From Candidatus Ribeiella danica (GTDB lineage Bacteria; Chloroflexota; Chloroflexia; Chloroflexales; Roseiflexaceae), in contig JADKFS010000001.1 of assembly GCA_016717335.1 (NCBI GenBank), positions 1,860,001 through 1,924,000 of the forward strand: 64,000 nt of DNA. The letters run 5' to 3'. This document shows positions 8,333-16,261 of this stretch, in pieces. Within the stretch, counting starts at the first letter, position 1; each line of letters opens with the position of its first letter. The notes beneath the pieces were generated by a model. It was not told the origin of the DNA and did no database searches. It saw only the letters and a program-made list of their open reading frames with translations. A program made the position numbers and the translations under genes.

Positions 8333-10840
8333 TCACTTACAAAGAACTGCGTCGGGGTCGAGATCGAGCCGTACCGGATCGAGCAGCTTTGAGGCGCCCA
8401 GCAGATCTTGTGGCGTCAGGGTAAATGTCTTATCCTGGACGACCTGGCCGTTCACGATCAGATGGTCGTACTTCCGTGAGAAGCCATCCCCCTCGGGCGC
8501 AGCAGCCTTATAGTAGACATATGCCTGCATATGATAGATCCCCGGCGCCAGGCCGCTCGTAGCCGGGATCTCGACGCCCAGCTTGCCGCCCAGGCCATCC
8601 TGGCTAATCGGTATGTAGTTCTGGTTGCTGCCGCGCGGGTCGGTCCCAGTCCCGGTCCAGGGCACGTTCACGGGTGTGTAGTTCTGATCGTACAGCTTGA
8701 GATACCCGTGGACGCCGAGCGGCTGCGGCGGGGGAGCCGTGACCGTACCGACATGCCCGGAGTCGATGTAGTTGATATAATCGGGGTTGCCGGTTTCGGT
8801 GCAGGGCGCCTCCACTTTGTCGCGGATCTGGTCGAGAATGATTTTGACGAGATCCGGCGTGGTCGCGAGGTAGAGCATCTTCGGGTTGGATGCGACCTCG
8901 TCCAGGCCGAGCGGGTTCACGTTCGCCAGCGCGACCACGAAGAGCTGCATGTCATCGTAAGCCTTCTTCAGCTTGCCGGCCTGTGTAATCATCGCCGAGA
9001 TCGGCCGCTCGCCTTTCGGGTTCGCCGCATAGTTGTCCTGGTCGTACTGGCAGCGGGCCGTGTTCAGCGCGCGCTCGTCGCCGTTGAACTCGGGGCAGAC
9101 ATCCTTGGCGTAGTTCCAGTCGCCGTTCAGGAACACATTGGCCACGCCGTCGGTCAGGTAGATCACCACGTGCCGGTACGAGAGGCCGTTGGCCGGCGCG
9201 GGCGGCGGGCTACTGGACAAGATCTGGGTCGCCTTCTGCAGCGCCTGGGGGCCAGGCGTGCTGCCGGAGGTCCGATACGAGTCACCATTGTACTTTCCGG
9301 CATCCAGGACCGACTGCTTGAGCGCGGCGGCCTGGTCGACGCCGTACCAAGTCGTCCCGCCGTCGATCTTTGTGGTGCTGAAAGAGATGATCCGCATCCT
9401 GTCGCCGTCCTTCATCGCGTCGATGAAGCCGCCGTTCTGGATCAGCGCCTGCTTGAGCACATAGACGCGGCGCTGCTCTTTCGTCTTCCAGTAGTCGTTA
9501 CCGCCGTTGCAGTTCTCGGCCGCGAGGTTGCCGACCGCCTCGCACTGCAGGGTCGCGCCCGTACCATTTTTATTGCCCTGGCCGGCGAAGTTCCAGCTCA
9601 TCGAGCCCGAGACGTCCATAATGACCTCGAACGCGATCGGCGCGCTCGACTGGCTGCGCGACCAGCGCGGCTTGAGGAAGACCGGAGCGGTGATGCCGAG
9701 CTTGGCCGCCGCCACCGCGGGCGTGCTCAGGCAGGCGATCGAGTTGGCCGAGCCGACATAGACCAGGTCGAACCAGGCGTTGGCGCCATTGCCGCCGAAC
9801 CCATCCAGGTAGAACGCGCCCAGGCCGGCGACCTGGAACTTGGTATTGACGCCCTGGTCGATCGCCGGGTCCACGATCGGCAGGATCATGATATCGTTCC
9901 TGACATGCTCTTGCAGCGCGTCCTCAACCGCCTTGCTGCCGCTAAAGCCGGAGTTGCCGTAGAGCCAGTCGTCGGCGTTGAGCTCGCCCGGCTTGATCGG
10001 GTACACGACCTTGCCGTCGACAATCGGCGGCTGCGAGTTCGGGTCGGGCCAGGGGGTGACCTCCTCGAAGCCACTGCCGAGCGTGCCCGGGATCTTGAGC
10101 ATCGCCGCAAGGTTGGTCGCATCGCCGGCCTTCTGAGCCGCCTGCCAGCGCAGGTAGCTGAAATTGCCGGGCGCGTCGGCGTTATCCTTCAAGTAGATCC
10201 GCCGCTTGGTCAGCACCGTCGGATAGTTCGGGATCTGGTATTTGTCATCCCAGTAAGGCTTGACCTGCTGATTCGGGTCATCCGGCATCTTGAACTTGTT
10301 ATTCGCAATCGTGCTGGACTGAATTGCGATCGGGTAGACGCCCTGCACCGCCGGGCAGCGGCCGGCGAAGGCCTGCGCCTTGACCGGCAGCGTTGGCCGC
10401 TGCAGCACGCGCGCGAAGTAGGTGTCGACCGCGCCGTTCACCTTGACCTCGATATAGGCCGCGCCGGTCGGAACCTGAACGCACGAGCCGATATTGCAGC
10501 TGCCGATGTAGTCGCCCTTGGAGTTGAGGTAGTGCGCCTGGATGATGCGCTGGTTTGACCCCGCCACATCGTCGGCCTGGCCATAGATGCCGTCGATCTT
10601 GTTCGACTTCAGCGACTGCTGGATCACCTGGCCGACCGCCTGGTCGCTGACGCCCTGGATCATCGCGTTCATCCCCGCCAGGGCGGCCGCGTTGGTCCCC
10701 CGAACGGTGTTGCGCTGCTGGGCGTAGTCGTTGCCGACATCGACGGCCAGACCGACCGCGCCGATCAGCACGACGATCAGCAGTGCGATCAAGGGAATGC
10801 TTTGGCCTGCGGCCCTGGTGCGTGTCAAACGAGCGTTCAT
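8333..10840 (-). CDS. tadG: TadG-like protein with von Willebrand factor A domain
   Basis: Pseudopilin-like, membrane-anchored surface protein of 835 residues. The N-terminus carries the Tad/TadG motif with one membrane helix (IPLIALLIVVLIGAVGLAVD, residues 15-34) followed by the helical segment seen in pilin-like proteins (RNTVRGTNAAALAGMNAM). A vWA domain spans about 400-665, with the metal-coordinating MIDAS sequence DVSGSMS beginning at about residue 409 and YLTDGVANVF near 560. The last 150 residues are beta-rich. GGAGG lies 7-10 bases before the ATG. vWA-TadG proteins are thought to act as adhesins or assembly factors of Tad pili; the ligand here is unknown. Confidence 0.85.
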   Translation of the reverse strand: MNARLTRTRAAGQSIPLIALLIVVLIGAVGLAVDVGNDYAQQRNTVRGTNAAALAGMNAMIQGVSDQAVGQVIQQSLKSNKIDGIYGQADDVAGSNQRIIQAHYLNSKGDYIGSCNIGSCVQVPTGAAYIEVKVNGAVDTYFARVLQRPTLPVKAQAFAGRCPAVQGVYPIAIQSSTIANNKFKMPDDPNQQVKPYWDDKYQIPNYPTVLTKRRIYLKDNADAPGNFSYLRWQAAQKAGDATNLAAMLKIPGTLGSGFEEVTPWPDPNSQPPIVDGKVVYPIKPGELNADDWLYGNSGFSGSKAVEDALQEHVRNDIMILPIVDPAIDQGVNTKFQVAGLGAFYLDGFGGNGANAWFDLVYVGSANSIACLSTPAVAAAKLGITAPVFLKPRWSRSQSSAPIAFEVIMDVSGSMSWNFAGQGNKNGTGATLQCEAVGNLAAENCNGGNDYWKTKEQRRVYVLKQALIQNGGFIDAMKDGDRMRIISFSTTKIDGGTTWYGVDQAAALKQSVLDAGKYNGDSYRTSGSTPGPQALQKATQILSSSPPPAPANGLSYRHVVIYLTDGVANVFLNGDWNYAKDVCPEFNGDERALNTARCQYDQDNYAANPKGERPISAMITQAGKLKKAYDDMQLFVVALANVNPLGLDEVASNPKMLYLATTPDLVKIILDQIRDKVEAPCTETGNPDYINYIDSGHVGTVTAPPPQPLGVHGYLKLYDQNYTPVNVPWTGTGTDPRGSNQNYIPISQDGLGGKLGVEIPATSGLAPGIYHMQAYVYYKAAAPEGDGFSRKYDHLIVNGQVVQDKTFTLTPQDLLGASKLLDPVRLDLDPDAVLCK

Positions 10841-10932
10841 AGCCTATCCTCCATCGATATCGTTGATCCGGGCGTGAGTAGCATTGTGCTGGTGGTTGCC
10901 CGGCTCTTTGCCAGATTGGTCGTGCTTACTGC

Positions 10933-11727
10933 CTACAGCGTCACACCGATCGAAGACGTGCACGGCTGGGAGCTGTTCGCGGTCAGAGTCTGATGGCCGA
11001 TCACATAGTTGGCGGGGCCGGCGCCGGTCGTGAGCGTTCCGGTAAAATTCGCGTTGAGCCAGATGGCCGACGCGTTATTAACCGTTGTTCCGACAAAGTC
11101 GGGCACGATACACATCGCCGGCCCTGGCGGGGTTGGCGTGCCGCCGACACCGCCGCGCGAGATGCTGTCGCGGATCGGCATGATGTAGGCCGACTTCAGC
11201 GGGACGACGCGCGAGAAGGCCGGCGCGAACGGGAAGATCATCTGGTGCACCGACCGGACCGTCACGCGAATGTAGCAGGCGTGGGTTGATGTGCTCGGGT
11301 CGTCGCAGGGGATATTCTCGGGAGCGTTGGACGAGACAACCCTGGTCGGGTCGCCGTCTTCGCTTTCGTCGAGCAGCAGCTCGGTGGAGATATTCGCCGT
11401 AATGACGCCCGGCTCGCCGCTGTCGTCGATGCCGTTGCCGTTCAGATCGAGCAGGTTGACGAAGCCGATGCCGCCCTTGGGGCCGGACTCGTGGCGCACG
11501 TGATCGATGATGGTGGCAGTATCAAGCACGCGCTTCTTGGTAGCCGAGTCGGTCAACAGCCAGCGGCTGCCGTAGGAGGCGCCCTCCTGGGCAGCGTTGT
11601 GCAGGCCCTGGAGCGCGAAAAACATCATGCCGATGTCGACGACGGCTGCAAGCAAAAAGAAGATCAGCGTCGCCGCGAGCGCGAACTCGACGATCGCCTG
11701 GCCATAGGTTCGTGCGCGTCGTAGCAT
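10933..11727 (-). CDS. tadE: TadE-like pseudopilin with C-terminal PASTA-like domain
   Basis: Minor pseudopilin of the Tad system. The N-terminus reads YGQAIVEFALAATLIFFLLA, the hallmark TadE motif (G-x-A-x-V-E-F before one membrane helix). Unusual additions follow: a calcium-loop-like DLNGNGIDDSGE at about residues 94-105 and, after a G/T/P linker, a C-terminal segment (about 204-264; VPDFVGTTVNNASAIWLNAN) that resembles PASTA domains (V-P-D-x-x-G-x-x-x-x-x-A). The start is placed at 11727 because GAGG is 6 bases upstream; ATGs at 11733 and 11748 are alternatives, the last overlapping the previous gene by 13 bases. The PASTA call is by eye and moderate. Confidence 0.77.
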   Translation of the reverse strand: MLRRARTYGQAIVEFALAATLIFFLLAAVVDIGMMFFALQGLHNAAQEGASYGSRWLLTDSATKKRVLDTATIIDHVRHESGPKGGIGFVNLLDLNGNGIDDSGEPGVITANISTELLLDESEDGDPTRVVSSNAPENIPCDDPSTSTHACYIRVTVRSVHQMIFPFAPAFSRVVPLKSAYIMPIRDSISRGGVGGTPTPPGPAMCIVPDFVGTTVNNASAIWLNANFTGTLTTGAGPANYVIGHQTLTANSSQPCTSSIGVTL

Positions 11728-11735
11728 TCTCATCC

Positions 11736-12248
11736 TCACGGTTGGCACGCGATCAGATTCGGGGCGTTCGGGTTATCGCCCAGCGACTCGATCGACCGGC
11801 GCGTGCTGGCGCGAACCTGCATCGTGCCCTGGTTGCCGAAGGTAATCAGCCGCCAGAAGGGCGTCAAGGGCTGGATGTTGTAGACCAGGTCGATCTGGAT
11901 CGGCTGGCCAAGCTGGCGCTTGTTGTTCGGGTAGCTGATCGCGAAAGTGTTGCCATTCTGGCCGCTCGCCAGATCGCGGAACATGACCTCGGGCGTACCT
12001 TCGAGCGTAGAGCTGAGGATCGTCGACACGCACAGGTCGCCGCGGTTCAGCGGGCTGACCTTGCTGAGGTACGGCGGGATCTCGGCGGCCTTCTCGGCGC
12101 CGTTGCGGGCAGCCTGGTAGACGGTCGCGTAGCCGAAGACGTACCAGCCTATGTCGATGATGCCGAAGATCAGCAGCAGGATAAAAGGCAGGATCAGCGC
12201 CATCTCGACTAGCGACTGGCCGGATCTGCTATCAGCTCGCTCTTGCAT
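11736..12248 (-). CDS. tadE: TadE-like pseudopilin
   Basis: Minor pseudopilin of about 170 residues. The N-terminus SGQSLVEMALILPFILLLIF matches the TadE/TadG signature (small residues, then x-V-E-x-A and a membrane helix). The remainder is a compact periplasmic domain with one conserved-looking Cys near residue 60 and another near the end. The start at 12248 is preferred over the ATG at 12353 because AGGAGAGG is 6-8 bases upstream and the extra residues look non-coding. It is the first gene of the tadE-tadE-tadG string and lies downstream of a TATAAT box. Confidence 0.83.
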   Translation of the reverse strand: MQERADSRSGQSLVEMALILPFILLLIFGIIDIGWYVFGYATVYQAARNGAEKAAEIPPYLSKVSPLNRGDLCVSTILSSTLEGTPEVMFRDLASGQNGNTFAISYPNNKRQLGQPIQIDLVYNIQPLTPFWRLITFGNQGTMQVRASTRRSIESLGDNPNAPNLIACQP

Positions 12249-12415
12249 GCTCGACGCCTCTCCTAGAGCAGTTGGGAGCCGCATCTCGCTCCCCGCCAAC
12301 AAACTAATTTGCCCACAATCGCTCAGCCTAACGCGCGAGCGGGCCTCTGGCATCCGCTGCGCGATAGCTGTCTGGTGTCGCCTGGCCCAAGGTCCTTTTG
12401 CGGCTCTCTAGCCTG

Positions 12416-12421
12416 ATTATA
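12416..12421 (-). promoter_or_regulatory. Candidate -10 box for the tadE-tadE-tadG genes
   Basis: A perfect TATAAT on the minus strand lies about 165 bases before the TadE start. A weak TTGTTC is found 18 bases upstream. The intergenic region 12249-12769 holds this promoter and the divergent topA promoter and no gene that I can see. Confidence 0.45.
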
Positions 12422-12552
12422 CGGCTCGGCCACGAATTGGAACAATAGGACGAAGGTACTGAATGAGCCGAATATGACAATTTGATGACAGATATGCCTT
12501 AGAAGGAGGGTGGCGCAGGCAGAACTGGTGCGAGCGGCGGCGGCGCGGGTAC

Positions 12553-12581
12553 TTGACAATCGGTTTTATCGTCGTTATAGT
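12553..12581 (+). promoter_or_regulatory. Sigma-70-type promoter of topA
   Basis: TTGACA at 12553-12558, a 17-base spacer, then TATAGT at 12576-12581: nearly consensus. Transcription from about 12588 would give a leader of some 180 bases before the topA ATG. It faces the divergent tadE promoter. Confidence 0.7.
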
Positions 12582-12769
12582 GAGCTCCACATCCGATCTG
12601 ACACCGCTGGCGATGACACCCGCCTAGCCACGCTCGGTCGCGATGCCCCACAATGTTTGAAGCAGCTCGTGTCTCGCCTATTCTCGATAACTGCGCAGCC
12701 GTACGCTTCGCCAGGGGGTGGAGGCTGGGAGATGGGTGGGAGCGCACGGCAAAGGATCTATAGGCTATT

Positions 12770-15349
12770 ATGGCAGACAAGCTTGTAATCGTCGAGTCGC
12801 CGGCAAAGGCGAAGACGATTCAGAAATATCTTGGGCGCGGGTTTCGCGTCGAAGCCTCGATGGGCCACGTCCGCGACCTGCCGAAGAGCGACCTGGGCGT
12901 CGACGTCGACGGCAGCTTCGAGCCGGTCTACGAGATCGCGAAGGGCAAAGAAAAAGTCGTCGCCGCGCTGAAGAAGTCGATCCGGCAGGCCGAGGCGGTC
13001 TACCTCGCCACCGACCCCGACCGCGAGGGCGAGGCGATCGCGTGGCATATCACCCAGGCGGCCGGCATCCCGCGCGGCATGCCGATCTACCGGGTCGAGT
13101 TCAGCGAGATCACGCGCAACGCCGTGCAGCATGCGATCAACCACCCGCGCCAGATCGACCGCAACCTGGTCGACGCGCAGCAGGCCCGCCGCGTGCTCGA
13201 CCGGCTGGTCGGCTACAAGCTCTCGCCGCTGCTGTGGGAGAAGGTGATGCGCGGGCTCTCGGCCGGCCGCGTCCAATCGGTCGCGGTGCGGCTGGTGGTC
13301 GAGCGCGAGCGCGATATCGAGGCGTTCGTCACCCAGGAGTACTGGTCGATCGAGGCGGATCTCAGCAAGCAGCCGGTAGCCGGCGCTCGGCCGGCGGCCG
13401 AGCGCAAGGATGCCTTCCGCGCGACGCTGATCGAGCGCGCCGGCAAGAAGCTGGACAAGTTCGCGATCGGCGATCAGGATGCGGCGCTGGCGATCGTCGC
13501 CGACCTCGACGGCGCGCAGTATATCGTCCGCAAGATCACGCGCAAGGACAAGCGGCGCAGCGCCGCGCCGCCGTTCACCACCAGCACGCTGCAGCAGGAG
13601 GCCGGCCGCAAGCTGGGCTTCTCGGCCAAGCGCACGATGAGCGTGGCCCAGCAGCTCTACGAGGGCGTGGACATCGGCGGCGAAGAGGGCACGGTCGGCC
13701 TGATCACCTACATGCGCACCGATAGCTTCAACATCGCGCGCGAGGCGCAGGAGGAGGCCCGCCAGGTCATCCTCGAGCGCTACGGCCAGCCGTACCTGCC
13801 CGAGAAGCCGCCGATCTACCGAACCAAGGCGAAGGGCGCGCAGGAGGCCCACGAGGCGATCCGGCCGACCTCCAGCCACCGCACGCCCGAGGCGCTGCGC
13901 GAGTCGCTGACGCGCGAGCAGCATCGGCTGTACGAGCTGATCTGGAAGCGGTTCATCGCCAGCCAGATGGAGGCGGCGCTGTTCGACAGCACCACGGTCG
14001 ATATTGGGGCAACGTTCAAACGTTCAAACGTTCAAACGTCCGAACGTCCGAACGTTGATCCGTATACATTTCGTGCAACTGGCAGCGTCCTGAAGTTCCC
14101 CGGCTTCCTGGCGGTCTACAACGTCAGCCTGGACGAGGGCGAGGAGGACGAGGACAGCGAGCGCCGGCTGCCGCCGCTGGCCGAGCGCGAGCCGCTCGAC
14201 CTGCTCCAGCTGCTGCCGATCCAGCACTTCACCGAGCCGCCGCCGCGCTTCACCGAGGCCAGCCTGGTGAAGGAGCTGGAGCGGCTGGGGATCGGCCGCC
14301 CGTCGACCTATGCCCCGACGCTGGCCACGATCGTGGACCGCAAGTACGTCGAGATCGGCGAGAAGAAGCTCATCCCGACGACGCTCGGCCGAGTCGTGAC
14401 CGAGCTGCTGGTCGAGCACTTCCCGAGCATCGTAGACTACGGCTTCACCTCGGCGATGGAGCAGCAGCTGGACGACATCGCCGAGGGGCAGAAGCAGTGG
14501 GTGCCGGTGCTGCGCGAGTTCTACGGCCCGTTCGAGCACACGCTCGCGGCCGCCAAGCAGACCATGCGCAACGTCAAGCGCGAGGACGTGGCCACCGACC
14601 TGACCTGCCCGAAGTGCAAAGAGGGTCGCCTGGCGATCAAGTTTGGGCGCAACGGCGAGTTCCTGGCCTGCAACCGCTACCCCGAGTGCGACTTCACCAG
14701 CGACTTTCAGCGCGACGGCGACGGGCAGATCGTGCTGAACGCCGCCAGCACGCCCGAGCTGAGCGACGTGATGTGCAATGTCTGCGGCCGGCCGATGGTG
14801 ATCAAGAAGAGCCGGTTCGGCCCGTTCCTGGGGTGCAGCGGCTACCCGGAGTGCACCAACACGCGGCGGATCGGCAAGGACGGCAAGCCGGTGCCCCTGC
14901 CCGAGCCGACCGGCGTCGTCTGCCCGAAGTGCGGCGCGGGCGAGCTGATGCAGCGGCGAGGCAAGTTCGGCCGGCCCTTCTACGGCTGCAATCGCTACCC
15001 CAAGTGCGACTACCTGGTGAACGACCTGGCTGAGGTGGCGCAGTACGTGCCGAGCGACGGCGCGGCGAGGGCGCAGGAGCCGGCGTCCGCGAAGGGCGCG
15101 GGCGGGCGCGCGAGGCCGGCCACGAACGGCGCCAAGCCAGCGCGGGCGGCCGGCACGACCAAGACCGCCGCGCGGAGCGCGCCGGCCAAGGCAAAGGCCG
15201 CCACCGCCAAGCCGAGCGCGACCAGGGCAAAGGCAGGCACGGCCAAGCCGAGCGCGGCCAAGTCATCCCGCGCCGCGCCGGCGCGCACGGCGAAGGACGG
15301 CAAGGCGACGGCAGGCGCGCGCAGCACGACCAAACGAAGCCCGTCCTAG
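12770..15349 (+). CDS. topA: DNA topoisomerase I (type IA) with repeat-derived insertion
   Basis: Relaxes negative supercoils by single-strand passage. The TOPRIM domain is at the N-terminus (IVESPAKAKTI; DPDREGEAIAWH), the catalytic Tyr is residue 314 in TYMRTDS, and three C4 zinc-ribbon domains follow (CPKCKEGRL...CNRYPEC, CNVCGRPM...CSGYPEC, CPKCGAGEL...CNRYPKC). The last 100 residues are a Lys/Ala/Thr-rich tail, common in GC-rich lineages and likely DNA-binding. Residues about 414-430 come from an 8-base tandem repeat inserted in frame; they lie between DIGA and YTFRATGSV, which are adjacent or closely spaced in relatives. AGG lies 5 bases before the ATG. Confidence 0.97.
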   Translation: MADKLVIVESPAKAKTIQKYLGRGFRVEASMGHVRDLPKSDLGVDVDGSFEPVYEIAKGKEKVVAALKKSIRQAEAVYLATDPDREGEAIAWHITQAAGIPRGMPIYRVEFSEITRNAVQHAINHPRQIDRNLVDAQQARRVLDRLVGYKLSPLLWEKVMRGLSAGRVQSVAVRLVVERERDIEAFVTQEYWSIEADLSKQPVAGARPAAERKDAFRATLIERAGKKLDKFAIGDQDAALAIVADLDGAQYIVRKITRKDKRRSAAPPFTTSTLQQEAGRKLGFSAKRTMSVAQQLYEGVDIGGEEGTVGLITYMRTDSFNIAREAQEEARQVILERYGQPYLPEKPPIYRTKAKGAQEAHEAIRPTSSHRTPEALRESLTREQHRLYELIWKRFIASQMEAALFDSTTVDIGATFKRSNVQTSERPNVDPYTFRATGSVLKFPGFLAVYNVSLDEGEEDEDSERRLPPLAEREPLDLLQLLPIQHFTEPPPRFTEASLVKELERLGIGRPSTYAPTLATIVDRKYVEIGEKKLIPTTLGRVVTELLVEHFPSIVDYGFTSAMEQQLDDIAEGQKQWVPVLREFYGPFEHTLAAAKQTMRNVKREDVATDLTCPKCKEGRLAIKFGRNGEFLACNRYPECDFTSDFQRDGDGQIVLNAASTPELSDVMCNVCGRPMVIKKSRFGPFLGCSGYPECTNTRRIGKDGKPVPLPEPTGVVCPKCGAGELMQRRGKFGRPFYGCNRYPKCDYLVNDLAEVAQYVPSDGAARAQEPASAKGAGGRARPATNGAKPARAAGTTKTAARSAPAKAKAATAKPSATRAKAGTAKPSAAKSSRAAPARTAKDGKATAGARSTTKRSPS
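14011..14058 (+). repeat. Octamer tandem repeat inside topA (6 units, in frame)
   Basis: Six units of 8 bases: three AACGTTCA, two AACGTCCG and a final AACGTTGA, 48 bases in all, so exactly 16 codons. The same GTTCAAAC-type unit occurs in non-coding DNA at 21.6, 25.0 and 54.3 kb. Its translation is atypical for topoisomerase, so it looks like an insertion tolerated because its length is a multiple of three. Confidence 0.85.
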
Positions 15350-15363
15350 ATCGCTGGAGCCAT

Positions 15364-15416
15364 CACCCCCAGCCGCTTCTCCTGAGCGCGGGAGAGAGGG
15401 CTGGGGGTGGATTTTT
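15364..15416 (+). terminator. Intrinsic terminator of topA
   Basis: CACCCCCAGCC (15364-15374) pairs with GGCTGGGGGTG (15399-15409), with CTCC/GGAG able to pair inside, followed by GATTTTT. It starts 15 bases after the topA stop. Confidence 0.7.
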
Positions 15417-15496
15417 CTGGGGAGGGGCATGCGGCAAAAGAAACCGCCGCCGAAACGTCCGACAATAGTACTACACTACATCGGGACTGTGCGCCC

Positions 15497-15526
15497 TTGA
15501 TCCGGCGAGGCACGCTCTGGCATAAT
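15497..15526 (+). promoter_or_regulatory. Promoter of comEA
   Basis: TTGATC at 15497-15502, an 18-base spacer and CATAAT at 15521-15526, 30 bases before the comEA ATG. TAGGAG lies 8 bases before that start. Confidence 0.5.
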
Positions 15527-15555
15527 AGCCAGAAAACCGATGTAGGAGTAGGACA

Positions 15556-16185
15556 ATGCAGCATCTTCGGGGGCTGGCGCGGCATCGGCTCGCGCTTGCC
15601 GCAATCGCTTTCCTGGCCGGCGTGATCGTGCTGACGTGGAGCTGGCTCGGCCGGCCTGCGACGGTCGAGCCGCCGGCCGACCAGAGCGCGTTCGTGCTGG
15701 CGCCGGAGCAGGACGAGCCGATCGCCGCCAGCGAAACCACGCTACCGGCGGCAGAAGCGGTCGTCGTGTATGTCAGCGGAGCGGTACGATCGCCGGATGT
15801 CTACCAGCTGCCGGCGGACGGGCGGATCAAGGACCTGGTGCTGGCTGCCGGCGGGCTGACGCAGGATGCCGACTCGGAGCGCATCAACCTGGCCGAGCGA
15901 CTGAAGGATGGCGAGCACGTCCACATCCCGCGCCAGGGCGAGCCGGCGCCGAGCGGCGGCGAGCCCACGAGTGCGGCTGAGAGCGCCGGGCTGGTGGACA
16001 TCAACAGCGCCGGCGAGGCCGAGCTGGGCGAGCTGCCCGGCATCGGCCAGGCGCTGGCGGCGCGCATCGTCGAGCATCGGGACGCGAACGGCCCATTCAA
16101 ATCGGTCGAAGACCTGCGAAACGTCAAAGGGATCGGCGCCGCGCTGCTCGCGAAAATCGCCTCGCTTGTCACGGTTGGGCCATAG
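15556..16185 (+). CDS. comEA: ComEA-like competence DNA-binding protein
   Basis: Membrane-anchored DNA receptor associated with natural transformation. A single membrane helix (residues 12-32) leads to an SLBB domain (residues 69-130; VVVYVSGAVRSPDVYQLP) and two helix-hairpin-helix motifs at the C-terminus (VDINSAGEAELGELPGIGQA and the VKGIGAALLAKI segment, 146-205). This is the classic ComEA order and its 209 residues are normal for the family. No comEC follows directly; pyruvate kinase is next. A promoter and strong ribosome site are present, so it is likely an independent transcript. Confidence 0.92.
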   Translation: MQHLRGLARHRLALAAIAFLAGVIVLTWSWLGRPATVEPPADQSAFVLAPEQDEPIAASETTLPAAEAVVVYVSGAVRSPDVYQLPADGRIKDLVLAAGGLTQDADSERINLAERLKDGEHVHIPRQGEPAPSGGEPTSAAESAGLVDINSAGEAELGELPGIGQALAARIVEHRDANGPFKSVEDLRNVKGIGAALLAKIASLVTVGP

Positions 16186-16190
16186 GCTCG

Positions 16191-16241
16191 GATTGCAGAT
16201 TGCAGATTGCGCCCAATCAATCTACAATCTACAACCTGCAA
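16191..16241 (+). repeat. Heptamer element with complementary arms between comEA and pyk
   Basis: Left arm: repeated GATTGCA/CAGATTG units at 16191-16210. Right arm: CAATCTA/CAATCTG-like units at 16216-16241, the reverse complement of the left arm. Transcribed, it would fold into a hairpin ending about 5 bases before the GAGGGGG ribosome site of pyk. Confidence 0.8.
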
Positions 16242-16261
16242 TTGTGTAGAGGGGGTGGAAT

